The position numbers and the translations under genes are program-made. The notes beneath the pieces were generated by a model, which made no database searches, had not been told where the DNA came from, and was given only the letters and a program-made list of their open reading frames with translations. This document shows positions 56,383-63,898 of a stretch of DNA of 64,000 nucleotides, piece by piece. The stretch's first letter is position 1, and the number at the start of each line of letters is the position of its first letter. Source of the DNA: Methanobacterium_B sp963703015 (lineage in GTDB: Archaea; Methanobacteriota; Methanobacteria; Methanobacteriales; Methanobacteriaceae); assembly GCA_963703015.1 (NCBI GenBank), contig OY969779.1:1116001-1180000 (forward strand), given 5' to 3'.

Positions 56383-58698
56383 TTAATTAATTTTCTCCAA
56401 TACCTTAGAAAATTCCTTTAATTTATTTGCTAGGCCCTTGTAGTGTGGTAGATATGCTTGATAAAAGCATATTCTAGAAGGATCAATCCCTTCAGCCGAA
56501 ACTCCCTTTATGAGTTCTTGAACTTTTTCAGTTAACTTTTCATCCATAGTTCCGTCTGAAGCATTTGCTGTTCCGTCTCCCAAAAATATTCCCTTAGCTC
56601 CATTTTTAAATCCGTAGAGTAGGTGTTTAACTTCTAACCTTAAAATTGATGGGACTTTGATTATGCGTACATCATTTGGGTAGTTCAATCTGTTGGATCC
56701 CATAGTATCTGCAGCAGCATATGCTATTTTTTCATCTAAAAATGTCAAGATGCTTGGATTTCCCATTTTAAGGACCCCATCTATCCTTGCCATTATCACT
56801 TGATCTGAATATAGTGGAAGGGATAATGTATGTCTATCACATATGGATACACAGTAACCACATCCAGTGCATACTACTGGATCTACTTCAACCATTTTAT
56901 CTAAGTAAATTGCATTGGAGGGGCATTGTTCTAAACATTTTAAACATTGATTACACTTGTTTTGATCCAGCACTGCAAAGTTGGGTTCGATCTCGATGAA
57001 TTCCTGTGTTAACATTTCAGAAACTCTCGAAGCAGCAGATCTGGACATGTTAATTGATTCAGTTATATCCATTGCACCTTTAGCTGTTCCAGATACAAAT
57101 ATTCCAGGTACAGTTGTCTGCGTAGGGTCCATTTTAGAATTTTTTTCCTTCACAAATTTTTCTTCAGTCAAACCTACTCCAGTGGCCTCTTGAACCCTGA
57201 CAATGGTGTCTGATGGCATAAGCGCCGATGATAACACCACCATATCTGCCTCTATATCTGTTACTCCCCCACCTAAAGTGTCTTCCACCCTAGCCAATAA
57301 TGTATCATCATTTAATTTCTTAACTTGAGCAACCTTTCCCCTTATGAATCTGAGTGATTTTTCGCCCTTTTTTTGCGTTTCAAAGTAGTAATTCTCGTAG
57401 GTTCCAGGAGTTCGCATGTCTGTGTAGCAGATATAAATATCAGTTCCCTTGTTATGGTTTACAATATAATTTGAGTGTTTTAATGCTGTCATACAGCATA
57501 TGGTTGAACAGTGGGGAATTGATCCCAGCTTTCTGTCCCTCGAACCCACACACTGTATCATGACTATGCTCCGGGGTTTTTTCCCAGTTAAAGGTGAAAT
57601 TAGTTTCCCAGATGTTGGGCCATTTACAGCAAGCAGCCTTGCAAGTTCCATCTGCGTAATAACTCCTTCAATCTTCTTGTATCCAAATTCTTCCATTTGC
57701 TCCGGATTTAATTCTGTGTATCCTGTTGCCAGTACAATTGCACCTACATCCAATTTAATGTTCTTTGGTTTGGATTCTAGATTTATTGCATTTACTTGAC
57801 AGACCTCAGCACATTTCCCACATTTGATGCATGCATCTGGATCTATGGAAAATGATGAGGGTAAAGCTCCTGCAAATGGTTTGTAAGCAGCATTTCTAAG
57901 TGTTAAGTTGAAATTAAATTCATCTGGAACATTTATATTGCAAATTTCAGCACATTTCCCACATGATGTGCAGCTTTCACCATCAATCATCTTTGGATCG
58001 GTTTGGATGTTAACTGAGTAATTTCCCATGTGTCCGCTTAATCCAGAAACCTCAGCCATGGAAATCACATCTATGTTGGGATTTTCTCCAACTTCACTTA
58101 TCAATGGTCCCAATGAACACATGGCACATTCTTCACTCATGGTGTCTGCTGAAAACACTTTACCTATTTTAACCATGTTACCACCTATGCTGGCGGATTT
58201 TTCAACTAAATGTACATGTATACCATGTTTTGCAATGGATAACGCCGCAGTTATCCCCGAAATTCCTCCACCAACTACGAGTGCAGATTTTGTGATTGGT
58301 AGTTGACTTTTTTCCAGGTCCACTGAATTTTTAACTGCGTTTATGGAGGAGTTTACAATATCAATGGCCTTGACTGTTGGATCAGAGTCCTTACTAACCC
58401 ATGCACACTGTTCCCGAATGTTTGCAACATCCACCATATATTGATTCATATCAGCCCTTTCAGCACAGCTTCTGAACTGTTTTTCATGCATTTTTGGACT
58501 GCAAGCCGCAATAACAATTCCTTCAGGATTTTCTGATTTTATCTTAGCTGCAATATGTTCCATTCCTTCATTAGAGCATAGGTAAGGAGTTTCATCAATG
58601 AACTGTACATCTTCGCGGACAGATCTTTTTAGTTTATCAAGATCTATCTTGCTTGAAATGTTGTCTCCACAGCAACATAGGAAAACTCCGGGTTTCAC
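56383..58698 (-). CDS. hdrA: HdrA-type flavoprotein with C-terminal MvhD-like domain lacking Fe-S cysteines
   Basis: The 771-residue protein has an N-terminal Cys cluster (CCCG at 8-11), the FAD motif VVGGGISGITAALS (141-), four 4Fe-4S motifs (CTSCGKCAEIC 243, CIKCGKCAEVC 290, CNQCLKCLEQC 582, CTGCGYCVSIC 610) and a C-terminal domain (about 648-771) that aligns by eye with the MvhD subunit of F420-nonreducing hydrogenase. That domain keeps YPNDVRIIKV and FKNGAKGIFLGDG but has lost the MvhD cysteines. HdrA is the electron-bifurcating FAD centre of heterodisulfide reductase. Start is GTG with GGAGGGAGGATAA, overlapping hdrB by four bases. Confidence 0.9.
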   Translation of the reverse strand: MKPGVFLCCCGDNISSKIDLDKLKRSVREDVQFIDETPYLCSNEGMEHIAAKIKSENPEGIVIAACSPKMHEKQFRSCAERADMNQYMVDVANIREQCAWVSKDSDPTVKAIDIVNSSINAVKNSVDLEKSQLPITKSALVVGGGISGITAALSIAKHGIHVHLVEKSASIGGNMVKIGKVFSADTMSEECAMCSLGPLISEVGENPNIDVISMAEVSGLSGHMGNYSVNIQTDPKMIDGESCTSCGKCAEICNINVPDEFNFNLTLRNAAYKPFAGALPSSFSIDPDACIKCGKCAEVCQVNAINLESKPKNIKLDVGAIVLATGYTELNPEQMEEFGYKKIEGVITQMELARLLAVNGPTSGKLISPLTGKKPRSIVMIQCVGSRDRKLGSIPHCSTICCMTALKHSNYIVNHNKGTDIYICYTDMRTPGTYENYYFETQKKGEKSLRFIRGKVAQVKKLNDDTLLARVEDTLGGGVTDIEADMVVLSSALMPSDTIVRVQEATGVGLTEEKFVKEKNSKMDPTQTTVPGIFVSGTAKGAMDITESINMSRSAASRVSEMLTQEFIEIEPNFAVLDQNKCNQCLKCLEQCPSNAIYLDKMVEVDPVVCTGCGYCVSICDRHTLSLPLYSDQVIMARIDGVLKMGNPSILTFLDEKIAYAAADTMGSNRLNYPNDVRIIKVPSILRLEVKHLLYGFKNGAKGIFLGDGTANASDGTMDEKLTEKVQELIKGVSAEGIDPSRICFYQAYLPHYKGLANKLKEFSKVLEKIN

Positions 58699-59615
58699 TT
58701 ATCCTCCCTCCTTAAGTCTAGTTTTTTTAGAAATGGTTCCAGATCCACTGCATGCATATCCAAACCTATGTTTTCTGGTTTTGCCCCCATTAACAAGGCC
58801 AGAAGTTCGGCTATGTTAAGCACAGGTATGTTGTTTCCCATTTCCAATTCTTCAACAACATTTTCTTGTAAATAATCCATGTTAAAAGTGCATCCGGGAC
58901 ATTGGGTAACTATGATATCTGGTCTGACCTTTGCAAGACTTAGAAATTTTTTCCTGAAGGTTTTTCTGGAGTACTCCCTATCTGCCATATAACGATGCAA
59001 ACCTCCACCACAACAAAGAAATTGTTCATCGTAGCCCACAACTTCAAACCCTACACTCTCCAATATTTCGTCTAAAACTGTTGGATGTTCAAATGTGCCC
59101 GAAGTAACATCTTTAAAAAAGAATTTGGAGTAGTGACAACCATGGTGTGTGGCCACCCTGATATTTGAAGGAAATTCCCGGGTTTTTTCTGTGATATCCT
59201 CTTTATGTTTCAAAAACAAGTCAGATACATGGTAAATATCAGGTTTTATGTCGTAAATTAGGCCAATTTCAGCCATGATCTTTTTATAATTATTTTCAAG
59301 TTTATTATCCTTGGAAATAAGTTTTTGACAGTGCTTAAGATTTGAGTATGACATCGGGCAAATACAAATAACATCAGAATCAGTTTCTCCTGCTAAAGAT
59401 AGATTGCGGGCATTGAGTGCCATGTTGGTTTCCATAGACACCACTCCAAGGTGCACTCCTGATCCTGTACATGAAGACTGTCTTGGATCGTTTACAAAAT
59501 TCAATTCAAGGGTATCAAGCACGTATCGAGTTGATAGTTCTATTCCAGGATATATGGAACCCGCTGTACAACTCTTAAACAGATAGTGACTCGAAATTTT
59601 AGTACTCTGATCCAT
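58695..59615 (-). CDS. hdrB: HdrB-type subunit with one degenerate CCG motif
   Basis: The 306-residue protein is the HdrB fold. Its second CCG domain is complete: Cys160, Cys201-Cys202, Cys239-x2-Cys242 (CPGC), able to hold a noncubane 4Fe-4S cluster. In the first domain Cys16 and Cys49 remain, but the CC pair reads Ser48-Cys49 and the final CxxC reads Cys86-Pro-Met-Ser89. Canonical HdrB has two such clusters at the heterodisulfide site. It overlaps hdrC by 17 bases and hdrA by four. GGAGACTAACA precedes the ATG. Confidence 0.85.
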   Translation of the reverse strand: MDQSTKISSHYLFKSCTAGSIYPGIELSTRYVLDTLELNFVNDPRQSSCTGSGVHLGVVSMETNMALNARNLSLAGETDSDVICICPMSYSNLKHCQKLISKDNKLENNYKKIMAEIGLIYDIKPDIYHVSDLFLKHKEDITEKTREFPSNIRVATHHGCHYSKFFFKDVTSGTFEHPTVLDEILESVGFEVVGYDEQFLCCGGGLHRYMADREYSRKTFRKKFLSLAKVRPDIIVTQCPGCTFNMDYLQENVVEELEMGNNIPVLNIAELLALLMGAKPENIGLDMHAVDLEPFLKKLDLRREDK

Positions 59616-60222
59616 TGTTAGTCTCCTTGAATCCTGTTAATCTTAAAATGTACCTCACTTCATCGAGCGAATCTTCAGGGATTGGAATTTCTCGAGCATC
59701 CTCAGACAGAAAACCAAGTTTTTTTCGTTTATTATGGTTATCAGAACATCTTGCTGCAGTTTTTTCCCCAAATTCTTCTTTCAAATCTAAATTATAACTC
59801 TCTGGAGTAATTGTCTCTCCCCTGGAGTAAAGATTGTTCCTTATTTTTTCTCCTATTTCAACTATGTTTTTTGGTGCTTTGCCCTCTTCATAAGATTTAT
59901 GTTGTAATGCAACAACACCTAGTCCTGCTTTACAATTTCTAGGACATCTTGCTCTACAGGAGTAACACTGGCCACACTTCCATATGATTTCATTGACATG
60001 ATCCAAGTGGATATCTTCGAACATGAATCTGCGCATCATATCCCTTGGATTGAAATCCTTGTGAATAACTGTTGATGGACAGCTTCCAGTACATCTTCCG
60101 CACTGTATGCACTTTTTAAATCCACTCTTTTTAAATCTTAAATCCTTCATGGATCCATCTCTTCCCTCGAGTGTTATCCGCCTTATAGAGTTTTGTTCCG
60201 AAATTTTGTAATTATTCCCCAT
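59599..60222 (-). CDS. hdrC: HdrC-type iron-sulfur subunit
   Basis: The 207-residue protein carries the two 4Fe-4S motifs of HdrC: CIQCGRCTGSC (38-48) and CGQCYSCRARC (83-93), with FNPRDMMRRFMFEDI between. It carries electrons from HdrA to HdrB. It heads a compact hdrCBA operon (overlaps of 17 and 4 bases). In Methanobacteriales, as I recall, the main hdrA is apart from hdrBC, so this intact trio is probably a paralogous complex. GGGATATAAGAAA precedes the ATG. Confidence 0.87.
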   Translation of the reverse strand: MGNNYKISEQNSIRRITLEGRDGSMKDLRFKKSGFKKCIQCGRCTGSCPSTVIHKDFNPRDMMRRFMFEDIHLDHVNEIIWKCGQCYSCRARCPRNCKAGLGVVALQHKSYEEGKAPKNIVEIGEKIRNNLYSRGETITPESYNLDLKEEFGEKTAARCSDNHNKRKKLGFLSEDAREIPIPEDSLDEVRYILRLTGFKETNNGSEY

Positions 60223-60298
60223 TTTCTTATATCCCTATTTTTCAAAAGATTTTTGATCCTAATTCTAATTTGATGTTATTAAAAATAGTTGGTGGTCA

Positions 60299-60318
60299 AA
60301 CAAAAAAAAATAAAAAAG
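60299..60318 (-). terminator. T-rich terminator after the third surface gene
   Basis: Minus-strand T tracts (TTTTTTATTTTTTTTT) come about 12 bases after the stop codon of the surface gene and before the hdrC promoter region. Confidence 0.45.
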
Positions 60319-60330
60319 TTAGGATGTTGT

Positions 60331-61767
60331 TTATTTCTTAGTTGTGTATCTAAAGGTATAGCTGGCTGCACTGTTTCCAGCTTTATCCTTCAAAGCACCC
60401 TTTGATATATAAACTAAGTAGTTGCTGTTTTTATGTAGATTGTACTTGGTTTTGATGATTAAATTGTTTCCTGAGATTTTCGAGGTCGCCTTGGCAACTT
60501 TTCCTGTTGCCAAATCCTTGATGTATATTTTTGAGTAGTTAGATCCTTTGTACAGTGCTTCTGTGAATTTAATTGTGACAGCTGAGTTAATTGACACATG
60601 TTTAGCGTTGGCAGTAGGAGTGGTTGATTTTACCTTAGGAGCTGTCTTGTCGATTGTGTAGATCACTTTGTATAATGGTGACTGGTTACCTGCAAGATCC
60701 ACAGCCATGAATCTGAGAGTTGTTGTCGATGCAATGGTTATTGGTCCTTTGTAAAGTTTATTGGATTTTTTAGGGCTGGTTCCATTGGTGGTGTAGTATA
60801 TCAGGCCAATTTTACTCATGGTTAGTTTTATTTGCTTATTTGTGTTGTAAAGTCCTGTTTTGATATTTGCAGTTGCGTTTGGTGCTTTTTTGTCAATCTT
60901 AAAGATTTCTGTAACTATGGGTGAAACATTTCCACTATTGTCTACTGCTATAAATTTGAGGATGGTTGTTCCTTCTTTGCTTATCACAACACCATCATGG
61001 TAAAGTAAGCTCTTTTTAGCTGGATCAATTGAGTTTCTGGTTGGATCGATACCATTAACTGTGTAAAGGATCATTGGGTTTGGATCCTTGACGTCCACAG
61101 CAGACAGTTTGACTGTTAGGTTTTTGTTGTAAAGACCACCAAGTAGGTTTGATGATGGAACAGGTGGTGTTGTATCCGGTACTAGAATATAATTAGGGAT
61201 TAACAGAGTGTCGTTGCCGCCAGGTCCAAATACTGTTTCTCTAACTGTGTAGAGTCCAGGTATGGTATAGGTGTAAGCTGGATTCTTTTGTGTGCTGTCT
61301 ATTACCCCATCATCGTTGAAGTCCCATGCATAACCTGTGACTTCCCCTGTTGAGTAATCTGTGAAGTCCACAGTCAATGGAACTAGACATTGGGTTTTAT
61401 CCGCAGTGAAATTAGCTGTAGGTGCCGCATAACCAACATTAATGTAATTGGTTAGTGTCAACACGTTTGCACCGTCAACATTACTTGCATTTAATGTTAC
61501 ATTGTAATATCCCGGTTTGGTGTATTTGTGGGTAGGATTCGCCTCAGTTGATGAATCATTATCCCCAAAATTCCATGACCATTGGGTTGGAGTATTTTTG
61601 GATGTGTCATTAAATTGCACGTTTAATGGTGTGATTCCTGTTGTAACGTTACTTGTAAAATTTGTTGACGGAACAGCTGCACTCACAGTTCCCGTTAAAA
61701 AAATACAAAAAAATAAACTCAATGTTAACATCAAAATTGATGCATTTTTTTTACCTAAACTTTTAAT
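60331..61767 (-). CDS. Surface protein with two PKD, chitobiase-C and Big_5-like modules; apparent ATT start
   Basis: The protein of about 478 residues has a signal peptide, two PKD domains (about 35-115 and 120-200), two chitobiase-C-like repeats (YTTNGTSPKKS) and a C-terminal Big_5-like domain ending SYTFRYTTKK. It is a short relative of the two giant proteins. The first TTG/ATG (61734/61731) would leave a signal peptide without a basic n-region and has no ribosome site, whereas ATT at 61767 has GGAGG seven bases before it and gives (M)KSLGKKNASILMLTLS, matching the paralogue start. Promoter site C is 57-74 bases upstream. Confidence 0.82.
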   Translation of the reverse strand: MKSLGKKNASILMLTLSLFFCIFLTGTVSAAVPSTNFTSNVTTGITPLNVQFNDTSKNTPTQWSWNFGDNDSSTEANPTHKYTKPGYYNVTLNASNVDGANVLTLTNYINVGYAAPTANFTADKTQCLVPLTVDFTDYSTGEVTGYAWDFNDDGVIDSTQKNPAYTYTIPGLYTVRETVFGPGGNDTLLIPNYILVPDTTPPVPSSNLLGGLYNKNLTVKLSAVDVKDPNPMILYTVNGIDPTRNSIDPAKKSLLYHDGVVISKEGTTILKFIAVDNSGNVSPIVTEIFKIDKKAPNATANIKTGLYNTNKQIKLTMSKIGLIYYTTNGTSPKKSNKLYKGPITIASTTTLRFMAVDLAGNQSPLYKVIYTIDKTAPKVKSTTPTANAKHVSINSAVTIKFTEALYKGSNYSKIYIKDLATGKVAKATSKISGNNLIIKTKYNLHKNSNYLVYISKGALKDKAGNSAASYTFRYTTKK

Positions 61768-62096
61768 TTTGCCCCCTCCTTTTTTAACAATTGTTATATA
61801 ATTATTAGGAAATATACCAAAATGTATATATATACATATCGGATGAATCTGTAAATTTAAATTCTATTATTTAGGATTATAATTAAATAATTAGATTTAT
61901 TTTACGTAATTTAGCGAAATATTCTTATAATAATTGTTTGAATTTTGATATAATAAGTATTGACACTTAAAAACAAATTAAATTCAAAATATGAACCATT
62001 TTATTGGGATTTTTTAGGTTTCATCAACACAACCACTAACTATATTAGATCATGTCGTAAAGCAGAACTTATTCTTGTTAAAGTTCGGTGTTAACC
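61768..62096. other. Divergent intergenic region with two promoters
   Basis: It holds promoter site C for the surface gene on the minus strand and a TATA-like TAACTATATTAG (62037-62048) before the BtuF-like gene on the plus strand. The rest is AT-rich with no frame or hairpin that I would defend. Confidence 0.55.
61824..61841 (-). promoter_or_regulatory. Shared promoter element, site C
   Basis: CGATATGTATATATATAC on the minus strand matches site A at 15 of 18 positions and lies 57-74 bases before the ATT start of the third surface gene. Confidence 0.5.
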
Positions 62097-63170
62097 ATGA
62101 AAGATCAGAAAATAATTATAATCTCTTTGATAGCAATTTTAGCGGTGGTTGGTTTGGTTGGAGTGTACGTAAACCTGCAAAATACATCGTCAAATAACGG
62201 TCAAATAACTGATATGGCCGGTAGAACTGTTTCAGTCCCGGCAGAAATTAATAAAACATATTCAACAGCAGGATCCGTTACTATTCTGCTTTACATGCTG
62301 GCCCCTGACACTATGATTGGTTGGAACTCTCAAAATGGTACCAATGAGTACATGCCGGATAAATATAAAACTCTTCCAGTTTTAGGAGGTGGACAGGGCC
62401 AAGGAGAAGGAACATCTAACTATGAAACTATTATTTCCAAAGGACCGGATATTGTGTTTGTTGGACACGGAGGAGACAATGATACAATAAACAGGATCCA
62501 ACAAAAGTTTGGGGAAATTCCTGCTGTAGATATTGAGGGAGATAATAATCTAACCAATATTGTCCCATCTATTAAATTTATGGGAACTGTACTTGGAAAA
62601 CAAAACCAGGCCGACGATTTAATCAATTTTTATACAACAGTACTGAATAAGGTAAACAGCACAGTTTCAACCATACCAGATTCTGAGAAGAAAAAGGTTT
62701 ATTATGCTCGAAGTGCCGATGGGCTGACAACATTTGCTGCAGGTTCTCCACAAACACAATTGATTGCCCTAAGTGGAGGTAAAAGTGTAGTACAGGCTCC
62801 AGTTGCGAGTGGAGGTATGGCAGTTTCAATGGAAATGGTTATAAGTTGGAATCCTGATGTGATCATCACTAGCAGCAACGAATTTTATAATTCAGTTTAT
62901 AATAATCAGTTATGGCAGAATATCACAGCTGTTAAAAATAAACAAGTTTATTTAACACCCCAAGATCCGTTTAACTGGTTTGAAAGTCCACCAGGAGTTA
63001 ACAGCATAATTGGGATTCCATGGACAGCTAAAGTTCTTTATCCTGATAAATTCCAGAATTTGGACTTAAAAAATCTCACACAAACATTTTATTCCAAATT
63101 TTATCACTACAACCTGACCGATGATCAAGTGTCAAATATAATTAGTTCATCTGGTTTGAAAGTTAACTGA
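62097..63170 (+). CDS. BtuF/FepB-like periplasmic metal-chelate binding protein
   Basis: The protein of about 357 residues has an N-terminal membrane anchor (about 4-26) without a lipobox Cys, then a class III solute-binding domain: ITDMAGRTVSVPAEIN, DTMIGWNSQ, YETIISKGPDIVFVG, and VISWNPDVIITS. Such proteins deliver cobalamin, siderophores or other chelates to an ABC permease. No permease or ATPase lies in the window. GGTG precedes ATG 62097; GTG 62088 is also open. Its place after the surface and Hdr genes fits metal supply but does not prove it. Confidence 0.88.
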   Translation: MKDQKIIIISLIAILAVVGLVGVYVNLQNTSSNNGQITDMAGRTVSVPAEINKTYSTAGSVTILLYMLAPDTMIGWNSQNGTNEYMPDKYKTLPVLGGGQGQGEGTSNYETIISKGPDIVFVGHGGDNDTINRIQQKFGEIPAVDIEGDNNLTNIVPSIKFMGTVLGKQNQADDLINFYTTVLNKVNSTVSTIPDSEKKKVYYARSADGLTTFAAGSPQTQLIALSGGKSVVQAPVASGGMAVSMEMVISWNPDVIITSSNEFYNSVYNNQLWQNITAVKNKQVYLTPQDPFNWFESPPGVNSIIGIPWTAKVLYPDKFQNLDLKNLTQTFYSKFYHYNLTDDQVSNIISSSGLKVN

Positions 63171-63176
63171 AATAAT

Positions 63177-63194
63177 CGATACGTTTAAATATGC
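63177..63194 (+). promoter_or_regulatory. Shared promoter element, site D
   Basis: CGATACGTTTAAATATGC on the plus strand matches site B at 15 of the first 16 bases. Transcription would start near 63217, giving a leader of about 260 bases for the gene at 63478. Confidence 0.5.
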
Positions 63195-63262
63195 TTATCG
63201 AATATACTATGGAATGTTATAAATCGACTGAAATGTTTTAAGTAGGACACCATAGACAACTG

Positions 63263-63296
63263 AGATTAGGGGAATACCTCCAAATTTCCCTAATTT
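63263..63296 (+). promoter_or_regulatory. Leader hairpin with anti-Shine-Dalgarno loop
   Basis: AGATTAGGGGAAT and ATTTCCCTAATTT form a 13-bp stem with two G-U pairs in the plus-strand RNA. The 8-base loop ACCTCCAA is perfectly complementary at ACCTCC to the GGAGGT ribosome site at 63466-63471. Confidence 0.45.
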
Positions 63297-63477
63297 CCTT
63301 CATCTATAACTATTATCTTCTATTTTTAAAATTAGAAATTAATAAATTCCAATGCTAACTTTAATTACTTAACAGCATGATTGAATTGTAAATTTTAGTG
63401 TTGCATGAAAAAATTTATTTCAAAGTAAACAGAAATAACTCTGTACTTGCGAGAAGATAATTCATGGAGGTTTAAAA

Positions 63478-63882
63478 TTGAAGATACGCGGAGATTTTGT
63501 GACAAACAGCAGTTCAACTAGTTTCATTTTGACTGCCAAGGAAGATATTTTTGATGTGAACATCAAACACTTCACAAAAACTGGGAAAATTGGTGTTGTT
63601 CAACTGCTTAACTTCCTTAAGAATGAAATGAAAAATGAAGGTAAAGAGGCAAAAATAGGGGACAACGAATTTTATTTCACACAAAAGAAGTTTTTGATTG
63701 GAAAATCCATCAAATTAGACGAGAACATTGATCCAAATGAAATTGCATCTACAGACTTCAGTAAGTTGTCAGATGAGGAAATGTGGAACTTAATCAACTG
63801 GATAGTTGTTAAGGGTAAGGGCAAGGATCTTTACGGCATAGGTGCAACACAGATCATTGACCCTAAATGTGAATGTGATTAA
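63478..63882 (+). CDS. TNSSS-motif protein of unknown function
   Basis: The 134-residue protein starts KIRGDFVTNSSSTSFILT, an N-terminal motif I recall in many small bacterial and archaeal hypothetical proteins. The remainder is Lys/Glu-rich and soluble, with no membrane or signal segment, and ends in IDPKCECD with two Cys. The start is TTG with GGAGG seven bases upstream. The adjacent gene begins 16 bases after the stop, so they form an operon. I cannot assign a function; a substrate of a modifying enzyme encoded next door is one possibility. Confidence 0.6.
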   Translation: MKIRGDFVTNSSSTSFILTAKEDIFDVNIKHFTKTGKIGVVQLLNFLKNEMKNEGKEAKIGDNEFYFTQKKFLIGKSIKLDENIDPNEIASTDFSKLSDEEMWNLINWIVVKGKGKDLYGIGATQIIDPKCECD

Positions 63883-63898
63883 AAAAATGGAGTTCATG

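Larger units (their letters stand above)
63171..63477. other. Long 5' leader and promoter region of the TNSSS gene
   Basis: These 307 bases contain promoter site D, a strong hairpin at 63263-63296, T-rich sequence and the ribosome site GGAGGT at 63466-63471. No coding frame is supported. Confidence 0.55.
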
